Source of the DNA: Streptomyces toyocaensis
GTDB taxonomy: Bacteria; Actinomycetota; Actinomycetes; Streptomycetales; Streptomycetaceae
Assembly (NCBI RefSeq): GCF_000725125.1
Contig: NZ_JFCB01000018.1
Span: 91,584-155,583, forward strand
Length of the DNA: 64,000 nucleotides
Direction of reading: 5' to 3'
A program made the translations under genes and the position numbers. Every line of letters starts with the position of its first letter. Within the stretch, counting starts at the first letter, position 1. The notes under the pieces are model-generated. The model was not told the DNA's origin. It searched no databases and saw only the letters and a list, made by a program, of their open reading frames with translations. Of this stretch, positions 34,927 through 42,279 are shown piece by piece.

Positions 34927-35840
34927 CGTCGACAGAAGACATGGCGGAGCACCCGGACGTCGCGGAGATCTCCGACCTCACCGAGGGACTCCTCTCGCCG
35001 GTCCGGAGCGCTGATGTCCGCCGGCATCTGGACGAGTGCGCGTTCTGCGCGGACATCCGCGCCTCACTCAAGGAGATCCGGGACCTGCTCGGCACGGCCC
35101 CGGGACCGACCCGCATGCCTGCCGAGGTAGCGGGCCGTATCGACGCGGCGCTGGCTGCGGAGGCCCTGCTGGGGGCCACGACGTCGGAACCCGAGGCAGA
35201 CCGGGACCCCACACCTCCGGCAGCATCCGACGTCGGCCCCGCACATGTTTCACGTGAAACATCGATGCTCTCGCACCGCCCGACCAGACGCCCTCGCTCC
35301 TCCACGACAGGTCCCGGTCGCAAGATCCGTCTGCCGGGCGGACGCCGGCGGGCCGCCGTCCTGGGGGCCGTGCTCACCGTCGCCGCCCTGGGGCTCGGGT
35401 CCGTGGTGGTGGCTTCCTGGAACGTCGACACAGGACCCGACGGCGGACACCCGACGACCGCCGCCGACACCTTCTCGGAGAGGAACCTGCAGCAACAGGT
35501 CACCGATCTCCTGGCGCGGAGCAACGGGGAGAGCAAGAGCTCCAAGAGCTCGAAGTCCCCGCGGACCTTCGGGCTGGAATCGGAGTCCGGCGCCGCGAAC
35601 CCGAGGGTCCTCAGGACGCCCTCCGTACCGGAGTGCGTCCGAGAAGGCATCGGCCGCACCGACGCCGCCCTCGCCACCGAGCAGGGCACCTTCCAGGGTG
35701 AGGAGGCACTCCTTGTCGTGCTCCCCGACACGTCGGACGACACGCGCGTGACCGCCTACGTCGTCGAGGCGACCTGCGTGAGCAACCCGTCCTCGTCCGC
35801 GACGGCGGAGGTTCTGATGAAGCACTCGTACACGCGCTGA
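34923..35840 (+). CDS. Anti-sigma factor (ZAS type) partnering SigM
   Basis: Membrane anti-sigma factor of 305 residues. The N-terminal cytoplasmic part has the zinc-binding HX3CX2C motif RRHLDECAFC (His35, Cys39, Cys42), typical of ZAS anti-sigma factors. A single membrane helix lies at about residues 140-162 (AAVLGAVLTVAALGLGSVVV), and a soluble extracytoplasmic domain follows. The GTG start overlaps the sigM stop by four bases, a mark of co-translation. Curiously, an exact parS site (35247-35260) sits inside the coding region and encodes VSRET in the linker before the helix. A terminator follows. Confidence 0.9.
   Translation: MTSTEDMAEHPDVAEISDLTEGLLSPVRSADVRRHLDECAFCADIRASLKEIRDLLGTAPGPTRMPAEVAGRIDAALAAEALLGATTSEPEADRDPTPPAASDVGPAHVSRETSMLSHRPTRRPRSSTTGPGRKIRLPGGRRRAAVLGAVLTVAALGLGSVVVASWNVDTGPDGGHPTTAADTFSERNLQQQVTDLLARSNGESKSSKSSKSPRTFGLESESGAANPRVLRTPSVPECVREGIGRTDAALATEQGTFQGEEALLVVLPDTSDDTRVTAYVVEATCVSNPSSSATAEVLMKHSYTR
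35247..35260. other. parS site (perfect) inside the anti-sigma gene
   Basis: GTTTCACGTGAAAC, exact. It lies inside the coding sequence in a flexible linker (residues 109-113, VSRET), so ParB binding here coincides with an open reading frame. The full surrounding palindrome is 16 bases (ATGTTTCACGTGAAACAT). Confidence 0.92.
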
Positions 35841-35876
35841 CGATCTACGCTTGGTCCCCCTCCCGCGTGGTAACCC

Positions 35877-35910
35877 GTAAGGGTCCTTCACTGCCGTCAA
35901 GGGCCCTTAC
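35877..35910 (+). terminator. Hairpin terminator after the anti-sigma gene
   Basis: 12-bp stem with one T:G pair: arms GTAAGGGTCCTT (35877-35888) and AAGGGCCCTTAC (35899-35910), 10-base loop. It separates the sigM operon from trxBA. Confidence 0.8.
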
Positions 35911-35929
35911 CCGTGTGCCCGGGCACGGC

Positions 35930-35956
35930 GGGAATGCCCGCCCCTTAGGATCCGTT
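35930..35956 (+). promoter_or_regulatory. SigR-type promoter of trxB-trxA
   Basis: GGGAAT (35930-35935) and GTT (35954-35956) are separated by exactly 18 bases, the consensus GGGAAT-N18-GTT recognised by the thiol-stress sigma factor SigR in Streptomyces. It lies about 75 bases upstream of the trxB start. In S. coelicolor trxBA is a known SigR target, so this is a strong functional match. Confidence 0.85.
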
Positions 35957-36029
35957 GGGTGGGGTGAGAGGTCCGAAAGAAAGCCTTCCCCCGGTCGAAC
36001 GACGCAGACCAGAGACGAGGAATCAAGCC

Positions 36030-36998
36030 GTGAGCGACGTCCGTAACGTGATCATCATCGGCTCAGGGCCCGCCGGCTACACGGCGGCGCTCTACACCGC
36101 CCGTGCGTCGCTGAAGCCCCTGGTGTTCGAGGGCGCCGTCACCGCCGGCGGTGCGCTGATGAACACCACCGAGGTCGAGAACTTCCCCGGTTTCCAGGAC
36201 GGCATCATGGGCCCCGAGCTCATGGACAACATGCGCGCCCAGGCCGAGCGCTTCGGCGCCGAGCTTCTCCCGGACGACGTGGTCTCCGTAGACCTGACCG
36301 GCGAAATCAAGACCGTCACGGACACCGCCGGTACGGTGCACAAGGCTAAGGCGGTCATCGTCACCACCGGCTCGCAGCACCGCAAGCTCGGCCTGCCGAA
36401 CGAGGACGCCCTGTCCGGACGCGGTGTCTCGTGGTGCGCGACGTGTGACGGCTTCTTCTTCAAGGACCAGGACATCGCCGTGATCGGCGGTGGCGACACC
36501 GCGATGGAGGAGGCCACCTTCCTCTCGCGCTTCGCCAAGTCCGTGACGATCGTCCACCGCCGCGACACCCTGCGCGCCTCCAAGGCGATGCAGGAGCGCG
36601 CCTTCGCCGACCCGAAGATCTCGTTCGTCTGGGACAGCGAAGTCGCCGAGGTCCAGGGCGACCAGAAGCTGTCAGGTCTGAAGCTGCGCAACGTCAAGAC
36701 CGGTGAGCTCTCCGACCTGGCGGTGACGGGCCTGTTCATCGCGATCGGCCACGACCCGCGCACCGAGCTCTTCAAGGGTCAGCTGGAGCTGGACGAGGAG
36801 GGCTACCTGAAGGTCGACGCGCCCTCGACCCGCACCAACCTCACCGGTGTCTTCGCCGCCGGCGACGTGGTGGACCACACCTACCGCCAGGCGATCACGG
36901 CGGCCGGCACGGGCTGTTCCGCCGCCCTCGACTCCGAGCGCTACCTCGCCGCTCTCGCGGACGAGGAGAAGCCTGAGCCCGAGAAGACCGCAGTCTGA
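36030..36998 (+). CDS. trxB: Thioredoxin reductase
   Basis: Flavoprotein that uses NADPH to reduce thioredoxin, 322 residues. FAD-binding motif GSGPAGYTAAL at residues 11-21, the redox-active pair CATC in SWCATCDGFF near residue 140, and the NADPH motif GGGDTAMEEA. The GTG at 36030 is the start; the family begins with a short stretch before the beta strand VIIIGSGPAG. It lies 42 bases before trxA and under a SigR-type promoter, so it is induced by disulphide stress. The order sigM-anti-sigma-trxB-trxA matches M. tuberculosis Rv3911-Rv3914. Confidence 0.97.
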   Translation: MSDVRNVIIIGSGPAGYTAALYTARASLKPLVFEGAVTAGGALMNTTEVENFPGFQDGIMGPELMDNMRAQAERFGAELLPDDVVSVDLTGEIKTVTDTAGTVHKAKAVIVTTGSQHRKLGLPNEDALSGRGVSWCATCDGFFFKDQDIAVIGGGDTAMEEATFLSRFAKSVTIVHRRDTLRASKAMQERAFADPKISFVWDSEVAEVQGDQKLSGLKLRNVKTGELSDLAVTGLFIAIGHDPRTELFKGQLELDEEGYLKVDAPSTRTNLTGVFAAGDVVDHTYRQAITAAGTGCSAALDSERYLAALADEEKPEPEKTAV

Positions 36999-37040
36999 CC
37001 CCCCATCCGCCCCACGCACCAACCAGTTAAGGAGCCCGCC

Positions 37041-37373
37041 GTGGCCGGCACCCTGAAGAATGTGACCGACGATTCCTTCGAGCAGGACGTCCTCAAGAGC
37101 GACAAGCCCGTCCTGGTGGACTTCTGGGCCGCCTGGTGCGGTCCGTGCCGTCAGATCGCTCCGTCCCTCGAGGCCATTGCCTCGGAGTACGGGGACAAGA
37201 TCGAGGTCGTCAAGCTGAACATCGACGAGAACCCGGGTACGGCCGCCAAGTACGGCGTCATGTCCATCCCGACCCTGAACGTGTACCAGGGTGGCGAGGT
37301 CGCCAAGACCATCGTCGGAGCGAAGCCGAAGGCCGCGATCGTTCGCGACCTCGAGGACTTCATCGCTGACTGA
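37041..37373 (+). CDS. trxA: Thioredoxin
   Basis: Protein disulphide reductant of 110 residues with the WCGPC active site (residues 32-36, FWAAWCGPCRQ) and the cis-Pro in MSIPTLNVY. Start GTG at 37041 with an AAGGAG ribosome site. It receives electrons from TrxB and serves ribonucleotide reductase and other enzymes. It is the second gene of the SigR-controlled trxBA unit. A parS site and a strong terminator follow at once, convergent to the GNAT gene. Confidence 0.97.
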   Translation: MAGTLKNVTDDSFEQDVLKSDKPVLVDFWAAWCGPCRQIAPSLEAIASEYGDKIEVVKLNIDENPGTAAKYGVMSIPTLNVYQGGEVAKTIVGAKPKAAIVRDLEDFIAD

Positions 37374-37393
37374 CCGCCTCCCCCGCGGTGCTT

Positions 37394-37407
37394 GTTTCAC
37401 GTGAAAC
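37394..37407. other. parS site (perfect)
   Basis: GTTTCACGTGAAAC, exact, 20 bases after the trxA stop and directly against the hairpin terminator at 37409-37442. Confidence 0.93.
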
Positions 37408-37408
37408 A

Positions 37409-37442
37409 CGGAAGGGCCGGCCCACAAGGGCCGGCCCTTCCG
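37409..37442. terminator. Bidirectional hairpin terminator between trxA and GNAT gene
   Basis: Perfect 15-bp stem (arms 37409-37423 and 37428-37442) with a 4-base loop ACAA, between the convergent trxA and GNAT genes. Confidence 0.85.
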
Positions 37443-37471
37443 CACGAGGTGGGTACCGTGCCTGCGACGCG

Positions 37472-38089
37472 TCAGAGGGGCCGCAGCACCGGCTCTTTCT
37501 GCACGGCTCCCAGGAGCCGGTCCAAAGCCATCTCCACGTCTTCCTTCCAGGACAGCGTCGTCCGCAATTCCAGTCTCAGCCGGGGATGAGTGGGGTGCTG
37601 GCGGACGGTCTTGAATCCCACGGCCAGGAGATGGTCGGCGGGCAGGACGCAGGCGGGCTCCTTCCAGCGCGCGTCACCAAAGGCCTCGATTGCTTTGAAG
37701 CCCCGGCGCAGGAGATCCTTCGCCACCGTCTGCACCATCACCCGGCCCAGTCCCTGCCCTTGATACCCCGGCACGATGAATGCTGTCATCAACTGCACCG
37801 CGTCGGGTGACACGGGGCTGGTCGGGAACGCCGTGGAACGGGGCACATAGGCGGGCGGAGCGTAAAGAACGAAGCCCACAGGGACGTCATCGACATAGAC
37901 GACCCTTCCGCAGGACCCCCAGTCCAGGAGAACGGCCGAGATCCACGACTCCTTCTCGTGCGCTGAGGTGCCCGCGTTTACAGCTGCCTCACCGCTGACG
38001 GGGTCGCACTCCCAGAAGACACACGAGCGGCAGCGCTGGGGGAGATCCTGAAGGTTGTCCAGCGTGAGCGGTACGAGCCGACGGCCCAT
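37472..38089 (-). CDS. GNAT-family N-acetyltransferase
   Basis: Acetyltransferase of 205 residues. The N-terminal part carries the Cys-rich stretch RCRSCVFWECDPVSG (possible metal site), and the GNAT core has LMTAFIVPGYQGQGLGRVMVQT, the acetyl-CoA loop. Its start ATG is at 38089. It stands between trxA and parB, where mycobacteria have cwlM. The substrate is unknown, and its role is unclear. Confidence 0.87.
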   Translation of the reverse strand: MGRRLVPLTLDNLQDLPQRCRSCVFWECDPVSGEAAVNAGTSAHEKESWISAVLLDWGSCGRVVYVDDVPVGFVLYAPPAYVPRSTAFPTSPVSPDAVQLMTAFIVPGYQGQGLGRVMVQTVAKDLLRRGFKAIEAFGDARWKEPACVLPADHLLAVGFKTVRQHPTHPRLRLELRTTLSWKEDVEMALDRLLGAVQKEPVLRPL

Positions 38090-38395
38090 GAAGGCTGTTC
38101 CTCGCTTCCTTCGCCCGCTGCTTCGCAGGCGGCTGTCAGCGCACTCCGTTCCCTGAGCAGGCTGGCGACAAAGCCGGCGCCCACCCCCAGTCCCGCGCTC
38201 ACCACCAGTCCGGTGCGGCTCGTCATTCGCATGGCCCCTGCCTTGCTCTCAGAGGTACTGCCGGAAGGATGCGCCATATCCGAACACATCGTATCCATGA
38301 AGCGATTCGATCGATACCGCCAAAAAGCAAAGGGCGGACCGTGTTCCGGTACGCACCGGACACGATCCGTCCTGTTCGGCTGAGCCCCCGACGGC
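38090..38395. other. Gene-poor gap between GNAT and parB, with parB terminator
   Basis: In this 306-base stretch the only clear structure is a terminator for parAB on the minus strand (38336-38368): an imperfect stem with arms around GGACCGTGTTCCGGT, a 4-base loop and one bulge and one mismatch, followed on the minus strand by CTTTGCTTTTTGG. An open frame starting near 38234 and running into the GNAT gene is not a convincing gene. Confidence 0.65.
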
Positions 38396-39496
38396 TCAGG
38401 ACGCCTCCTCCACGGAGTCGCCATCCACCAGGCCCTTCTGCAGAACGGGGCCCTCGCCCGGAGCGAGCGTGCCGAGAATCCGCTCCAGGTCCTCCATGGA
38501 GGCGAACTCGACGGTGATCTTTCCCTTCTTCTGCCCCAGGTCGACCTTCACCCGGGTCTCGAAGCGGTCCGAGAGACGCGTCGCCAGATCCGACAGAGCC
38601 GGGGACACGAGAGCTCCGGCGCGCGGGCCCTTCGAGCGCTGGGCCTTCTGAGGCCGCGAGCCCATCAGGGTCACGATTTCCTCGACGGCCCGTACCGAAA
38701 GGCCCTCGGCCACGATCCGGTGAGCCAGGCGGTCCTGTTCCTCGGAGTCCTCGACGGACAGCAGTGCGCGGGCATGTCCGGCGGACAGCACACCAGCAGC
38801 GACCCGGCGCTGCACGGTCGGCGACAGCTTCAGCAGACGCAGGGTGTTGGTCACCTGCGGGCGGGACCGGCCGATACGGTCCGCCAACTGATCGTGCGTG
38901 CAGTTGAAGTCCTTCAGCAGCTGATCATAGGCGGCGGCCTCTTCCAGCGGATTCAGCTGGGCGCGATGCAGGTTCTCCAGCAACGCGTCCAGAAGGAGCT
39001 TCTCGTCGTCCGTGGCCCGCACGATCGCCGGGATGGCCTCAAGACCCGCCTCGTGACATGCCCGCCACCGGCGTTCACCCATGATCAGTTCATAGCGCCC
39101 GGGCCCCACCTGTCGCACGACGACGGGTTGGAGGAGACCGACCTCCTTGATGGAGGTGATGAGTTCGGACAGCGCGTCCTCGTCGAAGACCTCACGCGGC
39201 TGCCGGGGGTTCGGCGTGATGGCGTCGAGGGGGATCTCGGCGAAGTGAGCGCCCATGGGCGGCGCGGGCACGGCCGCAGAGCCCGTCGTCGTGGGCTCCT
39301 CCGTTTCGCGTGAAACAGGAGGCAGTGTAGCCACCTTGGCGGCGGCCACCCCCCGCTCGTTCGGCAGTAGAGGGATCGCCGCAGGGGACGCGGAAGCGGT
39401 ACCTCCCACGGCCGTCGGCGGGACCGTCTTCTCTGTCGGGGCAGCAGGGATCAGTGCACCCAGACCACGGCCCAACCCTCTCCGTCGATCACTCAC
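38396..39496 (-). CDS. parB: Chromosome partitioning protein ParB
   Basis: Centromere-binding CTPase of 366 residues. It binds parS and spreads. The CTP-binding core carries GERRWRA (motif C) at about residue 138-145 and the ENLHRAQLNPLEEAAAY stretch. The helix-turn-helix follows (HDQLADRIGRSRPQVTNTLRLL). A C-terminal dimerization domain ends at DSVEEAS. The GTG start at 39496 overlaps the parA stop by four bases. A parS-like site (GTTTCGCGTGAAAC) is located inside this gene, coding VSRET. Its action with ParA condenses and segregates the chromosome in aerial hyphae during sporulation. Confidence 0.96.
   Translation of the reverse strand: MSDRRRGLGRGLGALIPAAPTEKTVPPTAVGGTASASPAAIPLLPNERGVAAAKVATLPPVSRETEEPTTTGSAAVPAPPMGAHFAEIPLDAITPNPRQPREVFDEDALSELITSIKEVGLLQPVVVRQVGPGRYELIMGERRWRACHEAGLEAIPAIVRATDDEKLLLDALLENLHRAQLNPLEEAAAYDQLLKDFNCTHDQLADRIGRSRPQVTNTLRLLKLSPTVQRRVAAGVLSAGHARALLSVEDSEEQDRLAHRIVAEGLSVRAVEEIVTLMGSRPQKAQRSKGPRAGALVSPALSDLATRLSDRFETRVKVDLGQKKGKITVEFASMEDLERILGTLAPGEGPVLQKGLVDGDSVEEAS
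39303..39316. other. parS-like site (one mismatch) inside parB
   Basis: GTTTCGCGTGAAAC, one change to the parS consensus, lying in the N-terminal linker of parB. On the coding strand it reads as VSRET, as in the anti-sigma and parA genes. The mismatch may weaken ParB binding. Confidence 0.7.
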
Positions 39497-40569
39497 TGGA
39501 CGCCCTCCACCATGTTCGGATCATTCTGCTGTGCGCCGATGTGCGCCTGCGTTGCGTCATACCTGACGCCGACGCCTCTCAATGCGATCTCTCGTGCCGC
39601 CTCGAAATAGGAGAGGGCACCGCTCGACCCTGGATCGTAGGTCAGCACCGTCTGCCCATAGCTCGGCGCCTCCGAGATACGGACCGAGCGGGGAATGCTC
39701 GTCCGGAGGACCTCGTCGCCGAAGTGGGTGCGCACCTCGTCGGCGACCTGCGAGGCGAGCCTCGTCCGGCCGTCGTACATGGTGAGCAGGATCGTCGATA
39801 CGTGCAGGGCCGGATTCAGGTGTCCCCGCACCAGGTCGACGTTGCGCAGCAACTGCCCCAGACCCTCCAGCGCGTAGTACTCGCACTGGATCGGGATGAG
39901 AACCTCCTGGCCGGCCACCAGGGCGTTGACCGTGAGCAGGCCGAGCGAGGGCGGGCAGTCGATGAGGATGTAGTCCAGCGGCTGCTCGTAGGCCTGGATG
40001 GCCCGCACCAGCCGACTTTCCCGCGCCACCAGTGACACCAGCTCGATCTCCGCACCGGCGAGATCGATGGTGGCAGGAGCGCAGAAGAGACCCTCGACAT
40101 CGGGGACCGGCTGGACGACCTCCGCAAGCGGCTTGCTGTCCACCAATACATCGTAGATCGAGGGCACTTCGGCGTGATGGTCGATACCGAGTGCCGTGGA
40201 GGCATTGCCCTGGGGGTCGAGGTCGATCACCAGAACACGGGCACCGTGCAGAGCAAGCGACGCGGCGAGGTTGACGGTGGTCGTCGTCTTACCGACGCCG
40301 CCCTTCTGGTTGGCGACCACGATGACGCGGGTCTGCTCGGGCCGCGGCAGGCCCTCCCCGGCACGGCCCAGAGCCTCCACCGCCAGCTGGGCAGCACGAC
40401 CGATGGGAGTGTCGTCCATCGGAGGCGGTGTTTCACGTGAAACATCCGCCCCCGTCGATTCGGTACGGGGACCGGGGACCGGATCGGTCATCGGTCCCGC
40501 GATGTTGGCGTCGGACCGCAAGGATTCACTCTCCTCGACTTCAGGCTCGCAATGAACAGAGCCTCCCAT
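39493..40569 (-). CDS. parA: Chromosome partitioning ATPase ParA
   Basis: Walker-type ATPase of about 358 residues that drives segregation and anchors the origin at the hyphal tip. The deviant Walker A is KGGVGKTTTTVN at about residues 118-129, Walker B is DYILIDCPPSLGLL. A long N-terminal extension (residues 1-100) with an embedded parS site (VSRET) precedes the ATPase. Start chosen: ATG at 40569 (MGGSVHCEPE); an ATG at 40491 (MTDPVPGP) is possible, and the frame is open further up to 40803. Neither has a strong ribosome site. It overlaps parB. DnaA-box-like sequences lie just upstream. Confidence 0.93.
   Translation of the reverse strand: MGGSVHCEPEVEESESLRSDANIAGPMTDPVPGPRTESTGADVSRETPPPMDDTPIGRAAQLAVEALGRAGEGLPRPEQTRVIVVANQKGGVGKTTTTVNLAASLALHGARVLVIDLDPQGNASTALGIDHHAEVPSIYDVLVDSKPLAEVVQPVPDVEGLFCAPATIDLAGAEIELVSLVARESRLVRAIQAYEQPLDYILIDCPPSLGLLTVNALVAGQEVLIPIQCEYYALEGLGQLLRNVDLVRGHLNPALHVSTILLTMYDGRTRLASQVADEVRTHFGDEVLRTSIPRSVRISEAPSYGQTVLTYDPGSSGALSYFEAAREIALRGVGVRYDATQAHIGAQQNDPNMVEGVQ
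40430..40443. other. parS site (perfect) inside parA
   Basis: GTTTCACGTGAAAC, exact, in the N-terminal extension of ParA where it is read as VSRET (DVSRETPPP). Confidence 0.93.
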
Positions 40570-40914
40570 GCCTTCGGGGTCGCGAACCAGTGAGGCCTGA
40601 CGTTCTGTGGAGAAATCCACCTCTGTGGACAACTCCGTGCCCCTCAGGGAGGCCGATGTCTCGTCGGGAACAGGTGTCTCTCCGAGCGAACCGAGAGGTT
40701 TCCGGTCACGGGGTTCGGCCGCGGCGCGGCCCCGACTGATGATGCCGTGCAGCAGTGAGCGACGTTTCACGTGAAACACGATGCACAGCAGCCGAGGCGG
40801 CACTGCCGCGACACTCCGGCATGCGTGGGTTTGGCAGCTTGTGTGGAGTACGTCTGGCCCTCAGGGCAGCCCATGCTCCCATCGGACTGCGCCATGCCGG
40901 ACCAGAGGCGGCCG
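40570..40914. promoter_or_regulatory. parA upstream region with DnaA boxes
   Basis: This gap between parA and rsmG holds DnaA-box-like nonamers close to the parA start: TGTGGAGAA (40606-40614, one mismatch) and TGTGGACAA (40624-40632, perfect in reverse). A parS site lies at 40764. It also carries the end of the rsmG transcript (rsmG stop at 40915). No further gene was seen. parA promoters must lie here. Confidence 0.6.
40764..40777. other. parS site (perfect) upstream of parA
   Basis: GTTTCACGTGAAAC, exact, about 195 bases upstream of the parA start and 138 bases from the end of rsmG. It is the site nearest to dnaA on the left. Confidence 0.93.
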
Positions 40915-41634
40915 CTATCCGCGTCGGCGTCGGGCCCGTCCTGTGCGGGCCGCCTTGGCACGCTTCGCTGCGAACCTCACACCCCCAGGACTCTCCCCGA
41001 CCTCGACGCGCACCACGGTGGACATCGGGTCCACGACACCCTCGCCCACATGCACGATCGATGTGGCCACAGCACCGAGCTTGCTCAACGCCGCGGACGC
41101 ACTCTTCAGCTCTTCCTCCGCCGTGTCGCCCTTGAGGGCGAGCATCTCTCCGTACGGCCGCAGCAGAGGGATGCCCCAGGTGGCAAGGCGGTCGAGCGGA
41201 GCGACGGCACGGGCGGTCACCACGTGCACGGGTTGCAGCTTCCCCATGACCTCTTCGGCGCGGCCCCGCACGACGGTCACATGATCCAGGCCGAGCAGCT
41301 CCACGACCTCGGTGAGGAAGTTGGTACGCCGGAGCAACGGTTCCAACAGGGTGATCTTGAGATCCTCCCGGACCAATGCCAGGGGAATGCCCGGCAGACC
41401 GGCCCCCGAGCCGACGTCGCACACCGTCACCCCCTCGGGGACGACCTCCGAGAGCACCGCGCAGTTCAGCAAGTGCCGCTCCCACAGGCGGGGCACCTCA
41501 CGCGGACCGATCAGACCGCGCTGCACGCCTGCCTCGGCGAGCAGCTCCGCGTACCGGACCGCGTCCGCGAAGCGATCACCGAACACGTCGCGTGCCTGCT
41601 CGGGCGCAGGGGGAAGCTCCGCTGCCTCCGTCAC
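40915..41634 (-). CDS. rsmG: 16S rRNA m7G527 methyltransferase RsmG (GidB)
   Basis: SAM-dependent methyltransferase that modifies G527 of 16S rRNA, 239 residues. The SAM site is DVGSGAGLPGIPLAL near residue 75-89, then EPLLRRTNFLTEVV. Loss in streptomycetes gives low-level streptomycin resistance (family knowledge). It ends the block rpmH-rnpA-yidD-yidC-jag-rsmG on the minus strand; a hairpin between jag and rsmG suggests partial termination. Confidence 0.95.
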   Translation of the reverse strand: MTEAAELPPAPEQARDVFGDRFADAVRYAELLAEAGVQRGLIGPREVPRLWERHLLNCAVLSEVVPEGVTVCDVGSGAGLPGIPLALVREDLKITLLEPLLRRTNFLTEVVELLGLDHVTVVRGRAEEVMGKLQPVHVVTARAVAPLDRLATWGIPLLRPYGEMLALKGDTAEEELKSASAALSKLGAVATSIVHVGEGVVDPMSTVVRVEVGESPGGVRFAAKRAKAARTGRARRRRG

Positions 41635-41707
41635 GGGGGACCGTCCTTCCGTACCGTGCCGGACAGGGCGCCGACACCAGAACCAGAACTATCAGGCTGG
41701 CAAAGAT

Positions 41708-41736
41708 CGGCCCCGTCTGCGCTACAGACGGGGCCG
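41708..41736 (-). terminator. Hairpin between jag and rsmG
   Basis: Perfect 12-bp stem, arms 41708-41719 and 41725-41736, with a 5-base loop (CGCTA). It stands after jag, upstream of rsmG on the minus strand, so it may end or attenuate the upper part of the operon. Confidence 0.75.
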
Positions 41737-41751
41737 GTGACCGTGGAACGA

Positions 41752-42264
41752 TCAGGCGGGAAGCACGACGACGAAGCGCTGCGGCTCCTCGCCCTCGGAC
41801 TCGCTGCGCAGGCCGGCTGCCTTGACCGCGTCGTGCACGACCTTGCGCTCGAACGGCGTCATCGGGTCGAGATTCACAGGCTGGCCGGTGCTCTTGGCCT
41901 CGGCGGCGGCCTTGGCACCGATCTCGGACAGCTCGGTCCGCTTCCTGGCCCGGAAACCGGCGATGTCGAGCATGAGGCGGCTGCGGTCCCCGGTCTCCCG
42001 GTGCACGGCCAGCCGCGTGAGCTCCTGGAGCGCCTCCAGCACTTCGCCGTCACGGCCCACCAGCTTCTGCAGGTCACGGCTGCCCGTGTCGCTGATGATC
42101 GAGACAGAGGCGCGGTCGGCCTCGACGTCCATGTCGATGTCGCCGTCGAGGTCGGCGATGTCGAGCAGACCCTCCAGGTAGTCCGCCGCGATCTCGCCCT
42201 CCTGCTCCAGGCGGGTCAGGGTGTCTGCGCCCTCGGCAGCAGCGGCGGTGGTGCCTTCCGTCAC
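41752..42264 (-). CDS. jag: Jag/KhpB-type RNA-binding protein (KH + R3H)
   Basis: RNA-binding protein of 170 residues. A KH-like domain is seen around DLQKLVGRDGEVLEALQELT (residues about 64-83) and an R3H domain at DPMTPFERKVVHDAV (about 130-145), the pattern of Jag/KhpB. The N-terminal Jag domain of firmicutes is absent. It lies between yidC and rsmG as in many bacteria; relatives are linked to cell envelope growth. The role here is inferred. Confidence 0.92.
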   Translation of the reverse strand: MTEGTTAAAAEGADTLTRLEQEGEIAADYLEGLLDIADLDGDIDMDVEADRASVSIISDTGSRDLQKLVGRDGEVLEALQELTRLAVHRETGDRSRLMLDIAGFRARKRTELSEIGAKAAAEAKSTGQPVNLDPMTPFERKVVHDAVKAAGLRSESEGEEPQRFVVVLPA

Positions 42265-42279
42265 GGGATGGACTCCTTC

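Noticed and set aside
37978..38424. Open frame overlapping the GNAT and parB ends
   Set aside because: It overlaps two genes and the parAB terminator, lacks a ribosome site and has no family resemblance.
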